The notes under the pieces: model-generated
The model's database searches: none
What the model was told of the DNA's origin: nothing
What the model saw: the letters and a program-made list of their open reading frames with translations, nothing else
Assembly (NCBI GenBank): GCA_029204225.1
Contig: MU833464.1
Coordinates: forward strand, 1-56,175
Direction: 5' to 3'
Source: Diphasiastrum complanatum
Lineage: Eukaryota > Streptophyta > Lycopodiopsida > Lycopodiales > Lycopodiaceae
DNA length: 56,175 nt
Translations under genes and position numbers: made by a program
In this document: piece by piece, positions 28,579-40,738 of the stretch
Numbering within the stretch: the stretch's first letter is position 1
How the letters are laid out: each line of letters starts with the position of its first letter

Positions 28579-28798
28579 GGAAACATATCAATTCATATGA
28601 AATTTTATATGGTTGGATAATCTTATTCATTTCTTTGGTATATGATAGCAAAACCCTAACTTGTAAGTCTATAGGCTTACTCAAAATATATTTGTTATCA
28701 TAATTATTCCTTGTAGATGAGATTTATCTTGGAAAAGATAGTAATCTTTGATTAAAGTCTCTTTTTATGCATGTTGTCTTCCATCCATCTATCGTATA

Positions 28799-29245
28799 TG
28801 TTTTTTTGATAAATCTTTCAAACAATCAATCTACCTAGGAAATACACGAATCTATCAAGCCCTTAATAAAATCTTTAGTGAATCTACTATCCATCCATTC
28901 ATCTACCAAAGCCTTAAACCCTAAACCCATAATTGTATAATCTCGATTTATTAACTCATTTATCAATTTGTAAGTTTATAGAAAATTAGATATTGTCATT
29001 CTCATTAAAAATTTCTTTTGATTTATATCATCATTTATTCATTAATCTATCATAGATGATCATATGCATCATAACCAATCAATTTCAATTTCAACCTCTA
29101 TTTATTGAGTATGTGGAGTTAAGTTCTCACATATTATTTTTTTGATCAATCCATTGAACAATCAATCTAATTAGAAAATGAATTTATCAATCCCTTTATC
29201 AAGTCTTTGATAAATCCACTATCTATCCATTAACTTGTTGAAGTC
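28799..29245 (+). repeat. separated direct duplication
   Basis: About 110 bp at 28799-28915 resembles 29137-29245 (TTTTTTTGAT.AATC, AACAATCAATCTA, ATCCACTAT.CATCCATT). The copies are about 75-80 percent alike by eye. A CCCTAAACCC word lies near 28918. Confidence 0.6.
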
Positions 29246-30689
29246 ATGTATGTGCTTATCAACATCATCATGAAAAGTATAACTAAACTTTGGCAATACT
29301 CTCATGAACTTGGGAAACCTATCAATGTCATAGGGAATCTTAGAGCAAAGAATGCAGCCAAGAGAGAAAAATCCCGAAGATCATCTATTTTCATGCGTTA
29401 AGCTGTTTTAAAGACATCACCGTCTTTTTGAGGGCACCAAGTTCGGCTTCTTGTAAAAAACATGAAGAGAGAGAAAAATCTTGAAGATCGTCTGAAATAA
29501 ATGAGGAACATTCCAGCGACGTCCTCGTCTGCGTCAACGATGCTGAATTATTGACCGTAAATACTGTGTACAATTGTCACAGAAGCCATATACTTCCAGG
29601 TACAATGACTTTTCTAATTAGGTGACAAGCATTCATTGTAATTAATACACGGATGAAGTCTATAAATAGATCATCCAAGCACAGATTACAGGTTGCTCCG
29701 TCCATGAGATACATTATTTGAGCCTCTCAATTATGTCGTCATTTTTTGTTGTAATTGCTATTTTGTATTGTGCTTCAGTGTAATATAGTAGCATCTTGTT
29801 TTTATCTGTGTACAACATAGATGAATGCTTATTGTGATTGAATGCACTTTCATTGTTGTTTGATCATGCTTGTTTACTCATTCTGATCAAAACACGGACG
29901 TCTATGACTCCTCAGTTTCTGATCAGATGATGACTATCTTTGATGCCTGAGAAACTCGCGATATCATACTGCCCTTCCATTTATTTCAGAACTATACTTC
30001 ACATTGAATTTGATTTCAGTAGTACCACACACAAACCATCTCTAATCTCTTTGGTGGACTGTACTCTTATTTTAGAGTATGAATTAATTTTTAAGATCTT
30101 GTTGGGCAATTAGAACACTTAAAGCTGCGATTACATTTAGCATAAGTTGTCTATTAGACTGTTTTTGCACCTATCAGCCGATTAGAATGGGAGAGTTGTT
30201 CCGCAATATTTCTGCTCTCTTCTCCATTCGCATTTTTCTATCTCTCTCAACCCCATCAAAACAACTGTTTTACAAAAAGTTTTCTAGAGATTTGCCATGG
30301 CATGGCAAATTTCTAGGAAATTGATCATTTACCATGCGTGGCACAGCCACAGAATTTAAATTTTAAAATAATTCCGCCATATTCTAGCTGGGCGGTCGGT
30401 CAAAAAAAGTGCCAATGTGGCTGTACCAAGCATCAGTTGCCACGCGCATTGCTATGCATGCAAATACGACAAGCTCCAAATTGACCCTTGTATTATGTGC
30501 ATGGCAATATGCATGGAGAATTTCCAATGTATGTAGTTGTGCTGATATGGATATCCCTTTATTTTGTCCTTCTCCTCTTCGGTTTGAGGGCATTACTGCA
30601 TTTAAAAAATATAGGTCCTCTAATAAGTCAAATAGAGCTGCTTCTTGTTCCTGTCTCTATGGATTTGGATCCTAAGATAGTAATGAGCT
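29246..30689. other. intergenic DNA, no gene recognised
   Basis: A TATA-like CTATAAATAG near 29660 is followed by transcribed-looking T-rich DNA, which might be an unrecognised LTR. Small ORFs at 29391-29573 (-) and 30409-30675 (+) have no recognisable motif. Confidence 0.35.
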
Positions 30690-31308
30690 TCTCCTAGGTC
30701 TACCATCTCGAATTCTTGAGATAGCATCATCTTCGTATCTTTTATCAGTTCGATTTGTTAAAAGAGTCTTGCAATACCTGCAACAAATGAAGGATTACAG
30801 ACTTTGCTATTCACTCGAAACGAGATTTGAATTCAAGTCCTATAGTGACGCTATTTGGGCATCATTGAAGGACGATTGTAAATGTGTTTCAGGAGGATGC
30901 ACCATAGAGCAAATGCCATTGTTCTATAGGTCATCAAGAAGCAAACAATCACTGCACACTATCATCTTGTGAAGCTGAATATGTCACTGCCATGAAGATG
31001 GCTGACATGGCTCAAGCAGTTCCTTGACGGACTGGGAGAAATCACCAATGAGACATTGATCCTCTACATGGACAACACCTCTCCCATACACCTGAAAAAT
31101 GACCCTGTGTTTCATTCACGAACGAAGCACATTGCAATCAAGTACCACTTGATCAGAGACATGGTTGAGAAAGACAAGCTGAGAACTATGTTCATTTCGA
31201 CCAAACAAATGGTTGTTGATATATTCACTAAGTCTTTAGACAAGGGATTGTTTGAAAGACAGAGAGCCAGCCTAGGAATCATAAAACTACCCCGCTTTGA
31301 AAGGGAGC
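30690..31308 (+). pseudogene. Copia RT end and RNase H fragment
   Basis: Frames read VRFVKRVLQYLQQMKDYRLCY, SYSDAIWASLKDDCKCVSGG, then after frameshifts MDNTSPIHLKNDPVFHS, KHIAIKYHLIRD and VVDIFTKSLDKGLFERQ. This is the C-terminal Copia RNase H. It is close in sequence to the element at 2909-5521 but better preserved after DPVFHS. The purine tract AAAGGGAGC lies at 31300-31308. Confidence 0.85.
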
Positions 31309-32412
31309 TGAAGAAACATGATGTTTCTACCTACAAAGCATTTATAGCTTATGATCCAGTACCTACAGAAATACATGTAGTGGGCCAATAGGCCTTACCT
31401 GTAGAAATGCTCGTAAAAGGCCAGCAGACTGTCTTTGCAAAAATACATAGAAACTGTCCACAGACAGAAACCACAAGCAGCCGCAAAGCCCCTGTATACA
31501 ATTTTGATGAAGGCCACCATAGGCAATCTTAAAGTCCTACAAATGGTTTCAACGAAGGCACCGTAGGCAACCTAAAGTTCTGAATACAGTCCATTACAAA
31601 GTCGAAGTTAACCGAATGCAACCACAATGCACCACAAGGTCAATATTACAGTTACGAGCGAAGACCAATGAAGCACAGCCAAACCAAAGGCAACAAAGGC
31701 CACCGCAATGAACCACAACACTCTAGCCTATAGTCCATTGTGATGCTTTAGCAAACCGAAGGTCAACACTTACAAAGACCAGGTTTCACAATGAAGCAAA
31801 CCGAAGGCAACCACCAAGCTAGAACTTACGGTCACTTACGAAGCAAACCGAAGGTGGTCCACGAAGGAAGCTGATCGAAGGCCACTGTAGAGTCAACGAA
31901 TACGGTTCTCACCTCTTGAAGAGATGAACCACCCGAGCACCGCAGAAGTCCCTGCTACGGTCTATCTATGGTTGCTTGCCAAAGGATCTTCGCGATTGCA
32001 ATGCACCATAGAGAAACAATAAATGGCTGCAAAACGGTTGACCTTCATGACCCAATTACAGGGAAGATCAACCGAAGTACCAAATGCACAATGAGCTCCA
32101 TGGACGAAGGAGACAACAAACTGGAAGTTGTTAGAACGTGTTTAAACCAGTTCTTGTAATCGAATGATTAGAGTAAGACCATTCTCTCCGTTCCTATATA
32201 AATTGTTGGAGAGAGGGAGATGGACGAGAGGAGAGGAGAGAAGTGTCTGTATGAGAAACAAAAAATTAGCTCAAAGAGGTAAGACGAACAAGAATGAGAA
32301 ACGAAACTCGAACAAGAAACGAACTTGAACAAGAAACGAACTCGAACAAAAAATGTTCGTGCACAGTGGAACGAGTTAAATGACTGTCTCTGTAAGCATG
32401 ACTACACCTATC
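31309..32412 (+). repeat. putative 3' LTR of Copia fragment
   Basis: It starts TGAAGAAACATGATG right after the polypurine tract. It contains many short AACCGAAGG/AGGCCAC words (31500-31900) and a TATA box CTATATAAATT near 32195. The right end (about 32412) is uncertain as no second LTR is present. Confidence 0.5.
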
Positions 32413-33949
32413 AGAACGAGTAGAATGTTAGTGATGGAAATCAAGGTCATTCTTGATTACACATCCAAACCTTAATAAATGAAGCACCAGATTTGTCGCG
32501 AATAGCAAAACAAATTATGTGTCATGAATTATTTGCGACAAGCTAGACAGTGCTCAACTGATAGTTAGTCACAAAAGATTCGCGAAAGACAAGATTGAAT
32601 GATAGTCGTCTATTACCAAAAATGAGCAACTGAAAAATCAGACAGAATGAATAATAATAAGTGATAGGGAAAAATTTCCGATGGGGGATTGGTCTCGCCA
32701 GGAAGCCCTATAGGGGAAGGGCCTACACTACCCTTACGTGAGTGATTGGGGAATGCCCTTCCAATCCCGAGAGCCACCTCAATCACCTCGTGCTCCCCAA
32801 CCGATGAGGGTTTTCTAGGCCCCAAGAAGCACGACTGCGAGGAGGTGTAACTGCAATCTCAATGCTATCGGTCCTGACTTTCCATATCCTAGCTCTAGGT
32901 GAGGGTAATTAAGGACATCCATTACACTACGGCTACACTTGGTAGAGAGGATGGTGCTTACAATTTTCTTAAGATGTCCCTGAGTACTCAATCAACAATG
33001 TTAAGGCACACAAGATGAAGCTAGCACACATACACCAAATAGAAATAGGATGTCATCTCTTTGTTACTTGTCGTGCAATGTGGGGGTGCCAATTATATGT
33101 ACCACCTTGTTTGATAAGCGGTGGTATTTTGCCAAGCGTTAGGCCTAGGTATTTCTCTAGGCAGTTCCAATGATGGAGGTGACTATGATGACCCCTACCC
33201 GAGGTGGTGTGTTTCAACCACGTACGGTATTTCAAAGAGGTCAGGCCAGTGACTCGAGTACACAAAAACTGACTGAATGCCAAGTACAATGCCAAATGGG
33301 ATTTTGCAAACTAAGCATCATACATGTAAAGCTTTCAACCTTCAATAGTTACGAACATAATACGAGAGGCCGCAATCAGCATACTAGCAAACATGGTCAT
33401 CATTAGGCAAACTCATACCAAAGAAAATGGAGTCAAGCCAAATCTAAGTTATATTATACTAGCAATGCTAACAACATATAAACCATAGAGTGGAGTCTCA
33501 TAACCCAAAAAATCACAAAGGAATTGACTAGCAAAACCACACACCAAGGATGCGAAAAATATACCGTGTGTGTGTGGGGGGGGGACCGGTATGCCTTTAA
33601 GAGAGCCGCCGAGTCATGAGCGACTTATATGTGCGGGTATTTAGAACAATGGGGCTGGCCAACACTTAGCACGTAGGTATCTGTTTGTTTAGCTAATCCT
33701 GAAACAATGCTTCTGACTGTCTTTTAGATTTAACTTCGAGTCATGGTAGCACTTTCTCTCTGGTTTACTCCCAATTCAACTTCCTTCACTCCACTACGTC
33801 TGAGACAGGTAACGGTCTAGTCAGATTCAATGATGGACTGGAGGGCTCTTGAACTGGGTTGAAGCACATTATGTATACTGCTAAGTCACGTTTGGGGTAT
33901 CCAATTCGTTTCCATGTATTCTTTAGGTGGCCATAGGCCTGCAATTACC
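32413..33949. other. no gene recognised
   Basis: Mixed-composition DNA with a run of ten G at about 33575-33584 after a GT repeat. No conserved protein motif is seen on either strand. Confidence 0.35.
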
Positions 33950-35385
33950 TCAAGGAACAAAAACTAGTATTTACATTTGGAGGATGACCCTTGCTCTTTA
34001 GTTTGTCGACCAATGTCTCGTATAATTCCCTGAAGGCAAAGTCATACTCCTCCTTAGTTGGTAGACGTCCATAGTTCGCCAACTATCTGTGCATTCAATT
34101 TAAGTTGAAATTAATTTAGGGCTACGTTGGAGCAGTTAGTCATAATGCATATTAAAATAAAAGCATATGAAATCAAAGATAAACTACAAGAGTAGTTTAG
34201 GTTCACTTACCATGCTTGCTTGCAATCCCGCCTTTCCGCTCGAGCCCAACCTAGGAGCAGCATCTTTTTAAATCTTGTATTTACCTGGTGTTTATTCATC
34301 TACTTTTACAGGGTTCCAATCACTTCTTGAACACCAAGAGGGCTTGGATTGCCCGTCTCTATAAGCTCGTCGTGCCATATCACAATGATGCCTAGTCCAT
34401 AAGCTCATATGTTTCATTAGAAAAAAAATTGAGCACAAAAGGGGCCTTTCAAAAAGATACTTTTTATTTTTTTTCTCAAAAGTTTCTTCCACATGGTCCA
34501 ATCAAAACACTCAAATTTGAAATCTACGTAACGTAGCTCCTTCGAATTAATTTTCTTTTCTTTTTAGAAGCATTGTAGTTTTGTGTCGCAGGCAGTCCCT
34601 AAATAAGCCATTTTATCTGTAGCATAGTATGCAACTTAGCAAAAAAACAAAAACAGTATACCTTTTGAACAGCAGCTCGGATTGAGACGATTATGGTGCC
34701 ATTAGAAAGCCCTCGACGAGAGCTTTTCAACAACACCAAGATGACCCAGTTTTGAGCTACAATGAAGAAGTTATGGCCAGTCAAAGTTTTGGTCAGTCAA
34801 CTCTTGGTTAACCCGATATCTCTTTCAAGCACAGTTGACCAGTTTGACCGAATGTTATGCACATACTAGCTAACCATCGAAGACTGTATGGGTAGGAGTG
34901 CGGGTAGAAAAAGATTTTATTTTAGTATTTTACATTGTCAAAAAATTGTCATCCTATGTGGCAATCCTTATAGGGCCCTTTCCAAAGCCAAATTTTCTCT
35001 CATGATGAATTTTCTTCTCATCAAATTTCTCTTCTTGCTGGAATTTGTCATGAAGGGTACCAATAACCTGTCATTTATCGGCGGCAGATTGTTCGGACCA
35101 TTCATTAAACAATCTATCGCCAAAATGGCGTTGGCATAAAGAATAGAGCCGGTCCAAAACCACCCTCCCTTTTTTGTTGGCAATTATGTTACCTTGAGGA
35201 TCCACGTCGTAATAAGGATTTGTGGATGACTCTTCGATAGGAGCGGCGGCCGCGACCGCTTGTGAGGAACCACCCTCATCTTGGCTAAGCATATCTTGCA
35301 GTTGTGCTTTCTGCTCAAGAGTTAATGATGCATAAAAAGTTGAAACATAGTCTCTTGAGCTTTCACCACTGCATGACCCCGACAT
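33950..35385 (-). pseudogene. possible CACTA second gene (En/Spm-associated), broken
   Basis: From ATG at 35385 on the minus strand, an open frame to 35071 begins MSGSCSGESSRDYVSTFYAS and contains LEQKAQLQDML and NPYYDVDPQGNI. Downstream on the same strand are scraps MARRAYRDGQSKPSW (about 34380) and GRLPTKEEYDFAFRELYE (about 34060). The order and style suggest the second, TnpA/Ptta-like gene of a CACTA transposon, but no decisive domain motif is present. It lies head-to-head with the TNP2-like gene on the + strand. Confidence 0.35.
34440..34800. repeat. copy of the MITE-related repeat found at 45707-46069
   Basis: The block TCAAAACACTCAAATTTGAA and the following TCTACGTAACGTA are shared with 45780-45815. 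A later GAGCTACAATGAAGAAGTTATGG segment is also shared with the element at 45.7 kb. Confidence 0.6.
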
Positions 35386-35756
35386 GACTACTACATTCAT
35401 AAACATACAATACATTACAGAAAAACCCTAATATATTGAAATGAAGTAGAAAAGAAAATCGACTACAAAACGTTAATGCATATTGGAGTGGGACTTTCAT
35501 ACATGTGATAACAAAAGAAGAGATAGATATGCGTTTAGAGCCTGCACCAAGATGCAACATAATCATATAAGTGACAACGTATAAGAATAGTACGATCTAA
35601 AAATTAAAATATGAGAATCATACAATAATCGGAAGATAAAAACCATGCTATCTATATATCGGAAGATAAGAATCGTGCTATCTAAATATCGAAAGATAAG
35701 AACCAACATATTGTTTTTGAAAAATTGATTAATTTTATGTTATTTGTGTTTTGTAC

Positions 35757-36552
35757 TTGTGCATATATGCAATTTATCACAACGAGAGTTCAGATCAGTC
35801 TAGCGATGAAGACACTACTCAAGTTAACAGGGTAAGTAATAAACATGCATGTTTTCTTGTACATAAAGACTTTGTTATTTTAAGTTAAACTATTGTGCTA
35901 AAGTGACATGTACTTGATTTTTGTTTCTCGTAGAAAAATTATTTTCAAAATAAAATATGGTGCACATGCGTCAAGTGTGATGGGCAGAAGATGCGTGAAA
36001 GACGCATTGCTGAAAATCATTTGTGGAAGTTTGGACGAAAAGAAGAAGGTCAACCATTGAATTTGGAAGACGTTGAGGTTTGTTAATTTTATATGATTGT
36101 TTTTTATTATAATATTTGTCAATCTATATACGTCACTTATGGAATTTGTTTCATGTGTGTAGCTAATAAATCAAATGCCATTCCACGGAGTTGATCCATC
36201 CGTGTTCAGTTACAATCAACGTCAAGTTTTGATAGAAATGAGAAAACAAAGAACGAAACAAATTCAAGACACAAACACAATTGGAAAAAAGAGTAATCAA
36301 CTTGATTCTAATGATGATGATGATGAGGTGCAACACGATGAGACAATGCACAACATATTTGAATCTTACTTTGAAACAAATGAGAATGATGCTATGCACA
36401 CAACTTCTAATGAAAACGGAGATCACGAACAATTTGAGATGGATGAAGACGAGATTCTATTGCGCAAGGAGGCAGACACTCCTTTGTATCGTGGAGCATC
36501 CATTTCGAGACTAGCTACGTCAATGCTTATTCTAAACCTTCAAGCAACATAG
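35757..36552 (+). pseudogene. CACTA transposase (TNP2-type) N-terminal part, three exons
   Basis: Exons read to 35831 (..SSDEDTTQVNR, donor GTAAGT), 35934-36077 and 36163-36552, with canonical introns and phase kept. The second exon encodes IWCTCVKCDGQKMRERR and ENHLWKFG, matching the transposase-associated C-x-C-x2-C...H-L domain of CACTA proteins. The third encodes an Asp/Glu-rich linker and PLYRGASISRLATSMLILNL, the block just before the TNP2 catalytic domain. The catalytic domain itself is missing after TAG 36550. I cannot see CACTA terminal repeats. Confidence 0.7.
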
Positions 36553-36689
36553 AAATGGAGTGACTGTAGCGTGACATCATTATCCGGGTACTTAACGAAT
36601 GCATAACACAACTGTTGTACTTTATAGTGTATTTTAAAATTTTCGAAAATACGTCGGACGCCCACATCGAAATCCACGCGATATGTTAT

Positions 36690-37130
36690 TGTGAGATCTA
36701 AGCCATATTGTATATTTCTATGCAAACCCGACTAAAATTTTCTCTTTTTTCTTTCTTGGAAATGGAATGCAAGGTTTGAACTTTTAGAAGCAACTCCCAA
36801 AATCTCGTAACATACTCAACTACTTTCTCATTTTGCTTTTGTCTAAAAATATCCCAAGAGGCTAGAGTATCTTTCTTGTATTCTTTTGGCAAAAAGTGGG
36901 CTTTAATTTGTTTTTTAAAGCTATGCCAAGTAGATGTGGCTTCGTGATTTGAATTCATTGCTGCCCACCACAATGAGGCATACTTATCTAAATGTAGGCT
37001 AGCAAAACAAATCTTTGAATGATTTGACTATCGACTTTTCTCAAAGAAGGTATCAAGATTTTGAATCCAAGCAAGCAAACTCTCTACATTACTAGCATCT
37101 CCATCAAATTTAGAAAACTTGAAAAGTTTG
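36690..37130 (-). pseudogene. retrotransposon gag fragment, opposite to the Gypsy pol beside it
   Basis: The minus-strand translation has ESLLAWIQNLDTFFEK, a stop, YASLWWAAMNSNHEATSTW, FKKQIKAHFLPKEYKK and NEKVVEYVTRFWELL, the standard Gypsy gag core. It ends near 36698 in a degraded tail. It lies against a + strand pol and so cannot be part of the same transcript. Confidence 0.75.
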
Positions 37131-37379
37131 TTGTCAATACAAATCCACAAATATCTCGCATGCTAAAAAACAAATCAAGGGTTGATGTACGATTGACTGA
37201 TAAGCAATTCCAAATGCGTGAAAAGCTGAAACAGCCGATCAAACTTTTGATTCCAAATCAGAAAAATTCTAGTTAGGCTTCATCATCTACAAGCTCACCT
37301 GTAGAGGATATTCCTAAGATCCCACACAAGGTAGTTGATGATCCACTTTATGATGTTCCCAGCATTTTAAGGATTACAC

Positions 37380-39860
37380 TACTGATGATGTCATCATCAG
37401 TATGGTTAAGCCAAAACGGGAGCCTCAACCACCATCAACTTCTTTTGAAGGACCTACAAAGGCCATACCTCTTAAAATGAAGGTTGATGTTGAAGACATC
37501 AACCGTATTGTACATGTAGGAGCCCACCTCAACCCGACTCAATTATAGGATTTGGAAAAGCTATTGCGCAAATACAGAGATGTGTTTGCGTGGAATTATA
37601 AAGAAATGAAATGGGTTCCTCCTTATGTTGTTGTCCATACAATCCCATTACAGGATGGTGCCATACTTGTTCAAGCAAAACCTTATCGCACCAATCCTAC
37701 CTATCGCGACAAAATACGAGAAGATATTCAGAAGCTTTTCGATGCTGGTTTCATTCATGAAATCAAACATACTAGTTGGGTATCACCAATTGTGGTGGTA
37801 CCAAAGCAGAACGATACACTCCATATCTATGTGAATTTGAAGAAACTTAGTGATCAAACAGAGAATGATCACATTCCCTTACCTTTGACTACACAAATCC
37901 TCGAAGATATGGCAAGACTTCGTCGACGGTTTTAGTGGCTATTTCTTAGGCCAAATTGCTCCTGAAGATCGTTTGAAAATAGCCTTTCTTATAGAGTTTG
38001 GTACTTTCGTGTATAACGTTATGCCATTCGGTCTGTGCAATGCCCCATCCACATTTCAAAGAGCGATGCAACAAGCTTTTAAAGACCCATTGCACAAAAA
38101 TCTAGAGATTTATCTCAATGATCTTGGTGTGCATTCTTCTCAAGATAAGCATCTCGATGCTCTTGAACAGGTGTCCATTCGTTGTCGAAGGTTCGGAATT
38201 TCATTGAATCCCGACAAGTGCCAAATCTGGGTTAGGTATCGCCACTGATCCCGAAAAGATCAGAGTCATTCTTGAAATGCCTCTACCTGCGGCACAGTGA
38301 AAGAAATTTACATCTTTTTGGACCACACAGATTATTATCAAATTTTTATGATATACTACGCTGATAAAGCGCGGTTAGTATATCAAATTGTTACTGATCC
38401 AAAGTGGACAAAAGACTGCACTAAAGCCTTTGAAGATCTTAAACAGGCTTTAGTTACCACCCATTTTTTGTGTGCCTGATTATACTAAGGAGTTCCATGT
38501 GCATACGGACACAAGTATGCCTTTGGCGCTATTTTAATGCAACCCGGAGAATTCGAAAAGGATTTTCCAATCCGTTTCTTAAGCCATCAGTTTGTTCCAA
38601 CTGAGGTTAACTATTCCACAATAGATTGAGAAGCACTAGCAATGGTCTATGTTGTTCAACAATTTTGACATTATTTGCTAGGCCAGTTTTTCGTCTTTTA
38701 TACAGACCATCATGCTCTTCTTTACCTATTGAATAAACCTTGCAAAACCAGACAAATTGCATGATGGCTGTTGATTCTTCTAGAATTCAACTTTTGAGTT
38801 GTTATTTGGTATCTAGCCACTGGAGAGATAGATTCTCAGTTGACCAAACTACAAAAAATAAAACTTATTATGAATCTTTATCATATCATCTTATTGCGGT
38901 ACAACTATATAAGTTAGGTGTTGATGGTATTACACGTTGTTGTGCCCACGAATCTGAAGTTCAACTGATTATTGCCTTGACACACGAAGGTATTGAGGGA
39001 GGACATTTCTCCTCTAATGCTACTACTAGGGCAATTCTTCTGTCAGGATTTTGGTGGCCAACCATTTTCAAAGACACTTACACATATATAAAAGTTTGCG
39101 ATGTTTGCCAATATGCAAAGAATACTAAAAAAGCTGATCATAATATCCTTACTCCAACTTGACAGCGAAGCATTTCACAAATGGGATATTGATTTTGTTG
39201 GACCTATTAGTCCAGCAGCATGTGGCACACAATCACGATATATCTTGATTGTCACTGATTATGCAAAGTGGATAGAGGCTAGAGCAACACAAAAAATAGA
39301 CAAAAAGTCTGTAGCACACTTCCTCAATGAAAACATCATCACTAGATTTGGTTGTCCAATAGAGCTTGTCAGTGATCAAGGTTCTCACTTCCTTAATGAA
39401 ATAATCAATAGTTTACTGACTCATTACTTCAATATCCACCAAAAGAGTACCCCGTACTGTCCTAGATGCAATGGACTAGCTGAGTCTACAAATAAAACGA
39501 TTTGTAAAATCTTAACCAAGATAGTAGAAACTAGTCGATCAGACTAGGAAACAAAGTTATTCTTAGCTATCTGGGCATATCGCACGATGCCAAAGCGAGC
39601 CACAGATTGGAAAACACCGTTTGAGCTGGTATATGGCCAAGAGGTTGTTATGCCAGTAGAATTTTTAATTCCATCCTTACGCGTCACTTTAGCTTATGCC
39701 ATTGACTTGTGTGACGATAATGCTTATCAACACCAAGTTCAGAATCGACTTTTCACATTGACAAAATTGTGTGAAACACGTCGTTGCAAGAGCTTCATTC
39801 CAGTTGACAGTATCAATTTGAGAATCGTAATGAACTCCCAAAACTTTTACTGGTAATGAA
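37380..39860 (+). mobile_element. Gypsy pol relic (RT, RNase H, integrase)
   Basis: Read across several frames. RT starts with LLRKYRDVFAWNYKEM and SPIVVVPKQNDTLHIYV (37552-37850). The RT palm has YNVMPFGLCNAPSTFQRAMQ and EIYLNDLGVHS (about 38005-38140), where the catalytic Y-x-D-D reads Y-L-N-D. RNase H scraps run through 38400-38700. An H2C2-like segment lies near 39000-39130, and the integrase core has WDIDFVGPI, LVSDQGSHFLN and CNGLAESTNK (39180-39500). The layout is typical Gypsy; many stops and frameshifts make it dead. Flanking LTRs were not found. Confidence 0.85.
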
Positions 39861-40189
39861 CTTGTTTGATGCTCTGTTCTGTTTGCTTCATGTGATAAGA
39901 ACTAATTCATTGTATTCCATTAAAAGGAATCATAAGCCAATACAATTTTGTTTGATGAATCTATTTGCTAGTTGCTATCTGATCTGATTCCTTACTGTTA
40001 TCTGAAGAGCCTGAAAGATAAAGTAATCTTTATAATCATAGACCTTGACCAAATCGTTTCACCATTGGTGTTCCTGGATGCCAATTTACCCAAATATCTT
40101 TGGATAACCAGATATGTCACTGTAGTATTCATTGTGAATATTCACATCACATTTCATTTACCATCTTATATACACTTGAGAATGTGAAC

Positions 40190-40424
40190 AAAAAAATATC
40201 ACCCTGCCGAAACAGCATAGACAATTTCCTAATGAAGCAGCTGTGATAGATGGCAGTTCGGGAGTTAATCTGATTTCTACAAAGCTATGTGCAAAATGGG
40301 GCCTTACAAAGATAAAACCTGTGACTTTTGCCATTAAGCTAGCTGATCAAATGACAGTTTGTCCGTGAGGAATGGTTGAAGATATACCTATCAGAATTGT
40401 CGAAGTACAGTTCGTCATTACTTT
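40190..40424 (+). pseudogene. Gypsy aspartic protease fragment, out of order
   Basis: The frame has AVIDGSSGVNLISTKLCAKWG and IKLADQMTVCP, a TGA, then GMVEDIPIRIVEV, matching the retropepsin region of Gypsy elements (DxGSSVNLxS and ADQS). Protease should precede RT, but this lies after integrase. It is cut at 40424 by an LTR copy. Confidence 0.65.
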
Positions 40425-40738
40425 CCAAGTCGTCAACGGGATAATCACTATCTCAATATATAGAGAGTAGGATCCAGTGCATGAGCACATGCAATCCCCA
40501 TGTAGGTCAACTATAAATAGGTCACAGCTCTTCATGCATACCTCCTGCCTATATCAGTCACACGCACATGCACTACTCCATATGTCTCAATTAGAGTGTC
40601 TGGGTCCTCTCAAGGTCATTAGTCACCAATAGGCCTTGACTTGGAATGAAATCTAGGCGTGACCAATAATCTCGAACACTGGGGCCGATCTACCATATTA
40701 GGACTATTCCAGGTTCTTAACTGAATATGGTCGTAACA
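40425..40738 (-). repeat. truncated 3' LTR of the LARD-like element
   Basis: It matches 45081-45395. The remaining 175 bp of the LTR are missing, replaced at 40424 by Gypsy protease sequence. Confidence 0.8.

Noticed and set aside
29391-29573. 60-codon minus ORF
   Set aside because: No recognisable domain and no supporting context; likely chance.
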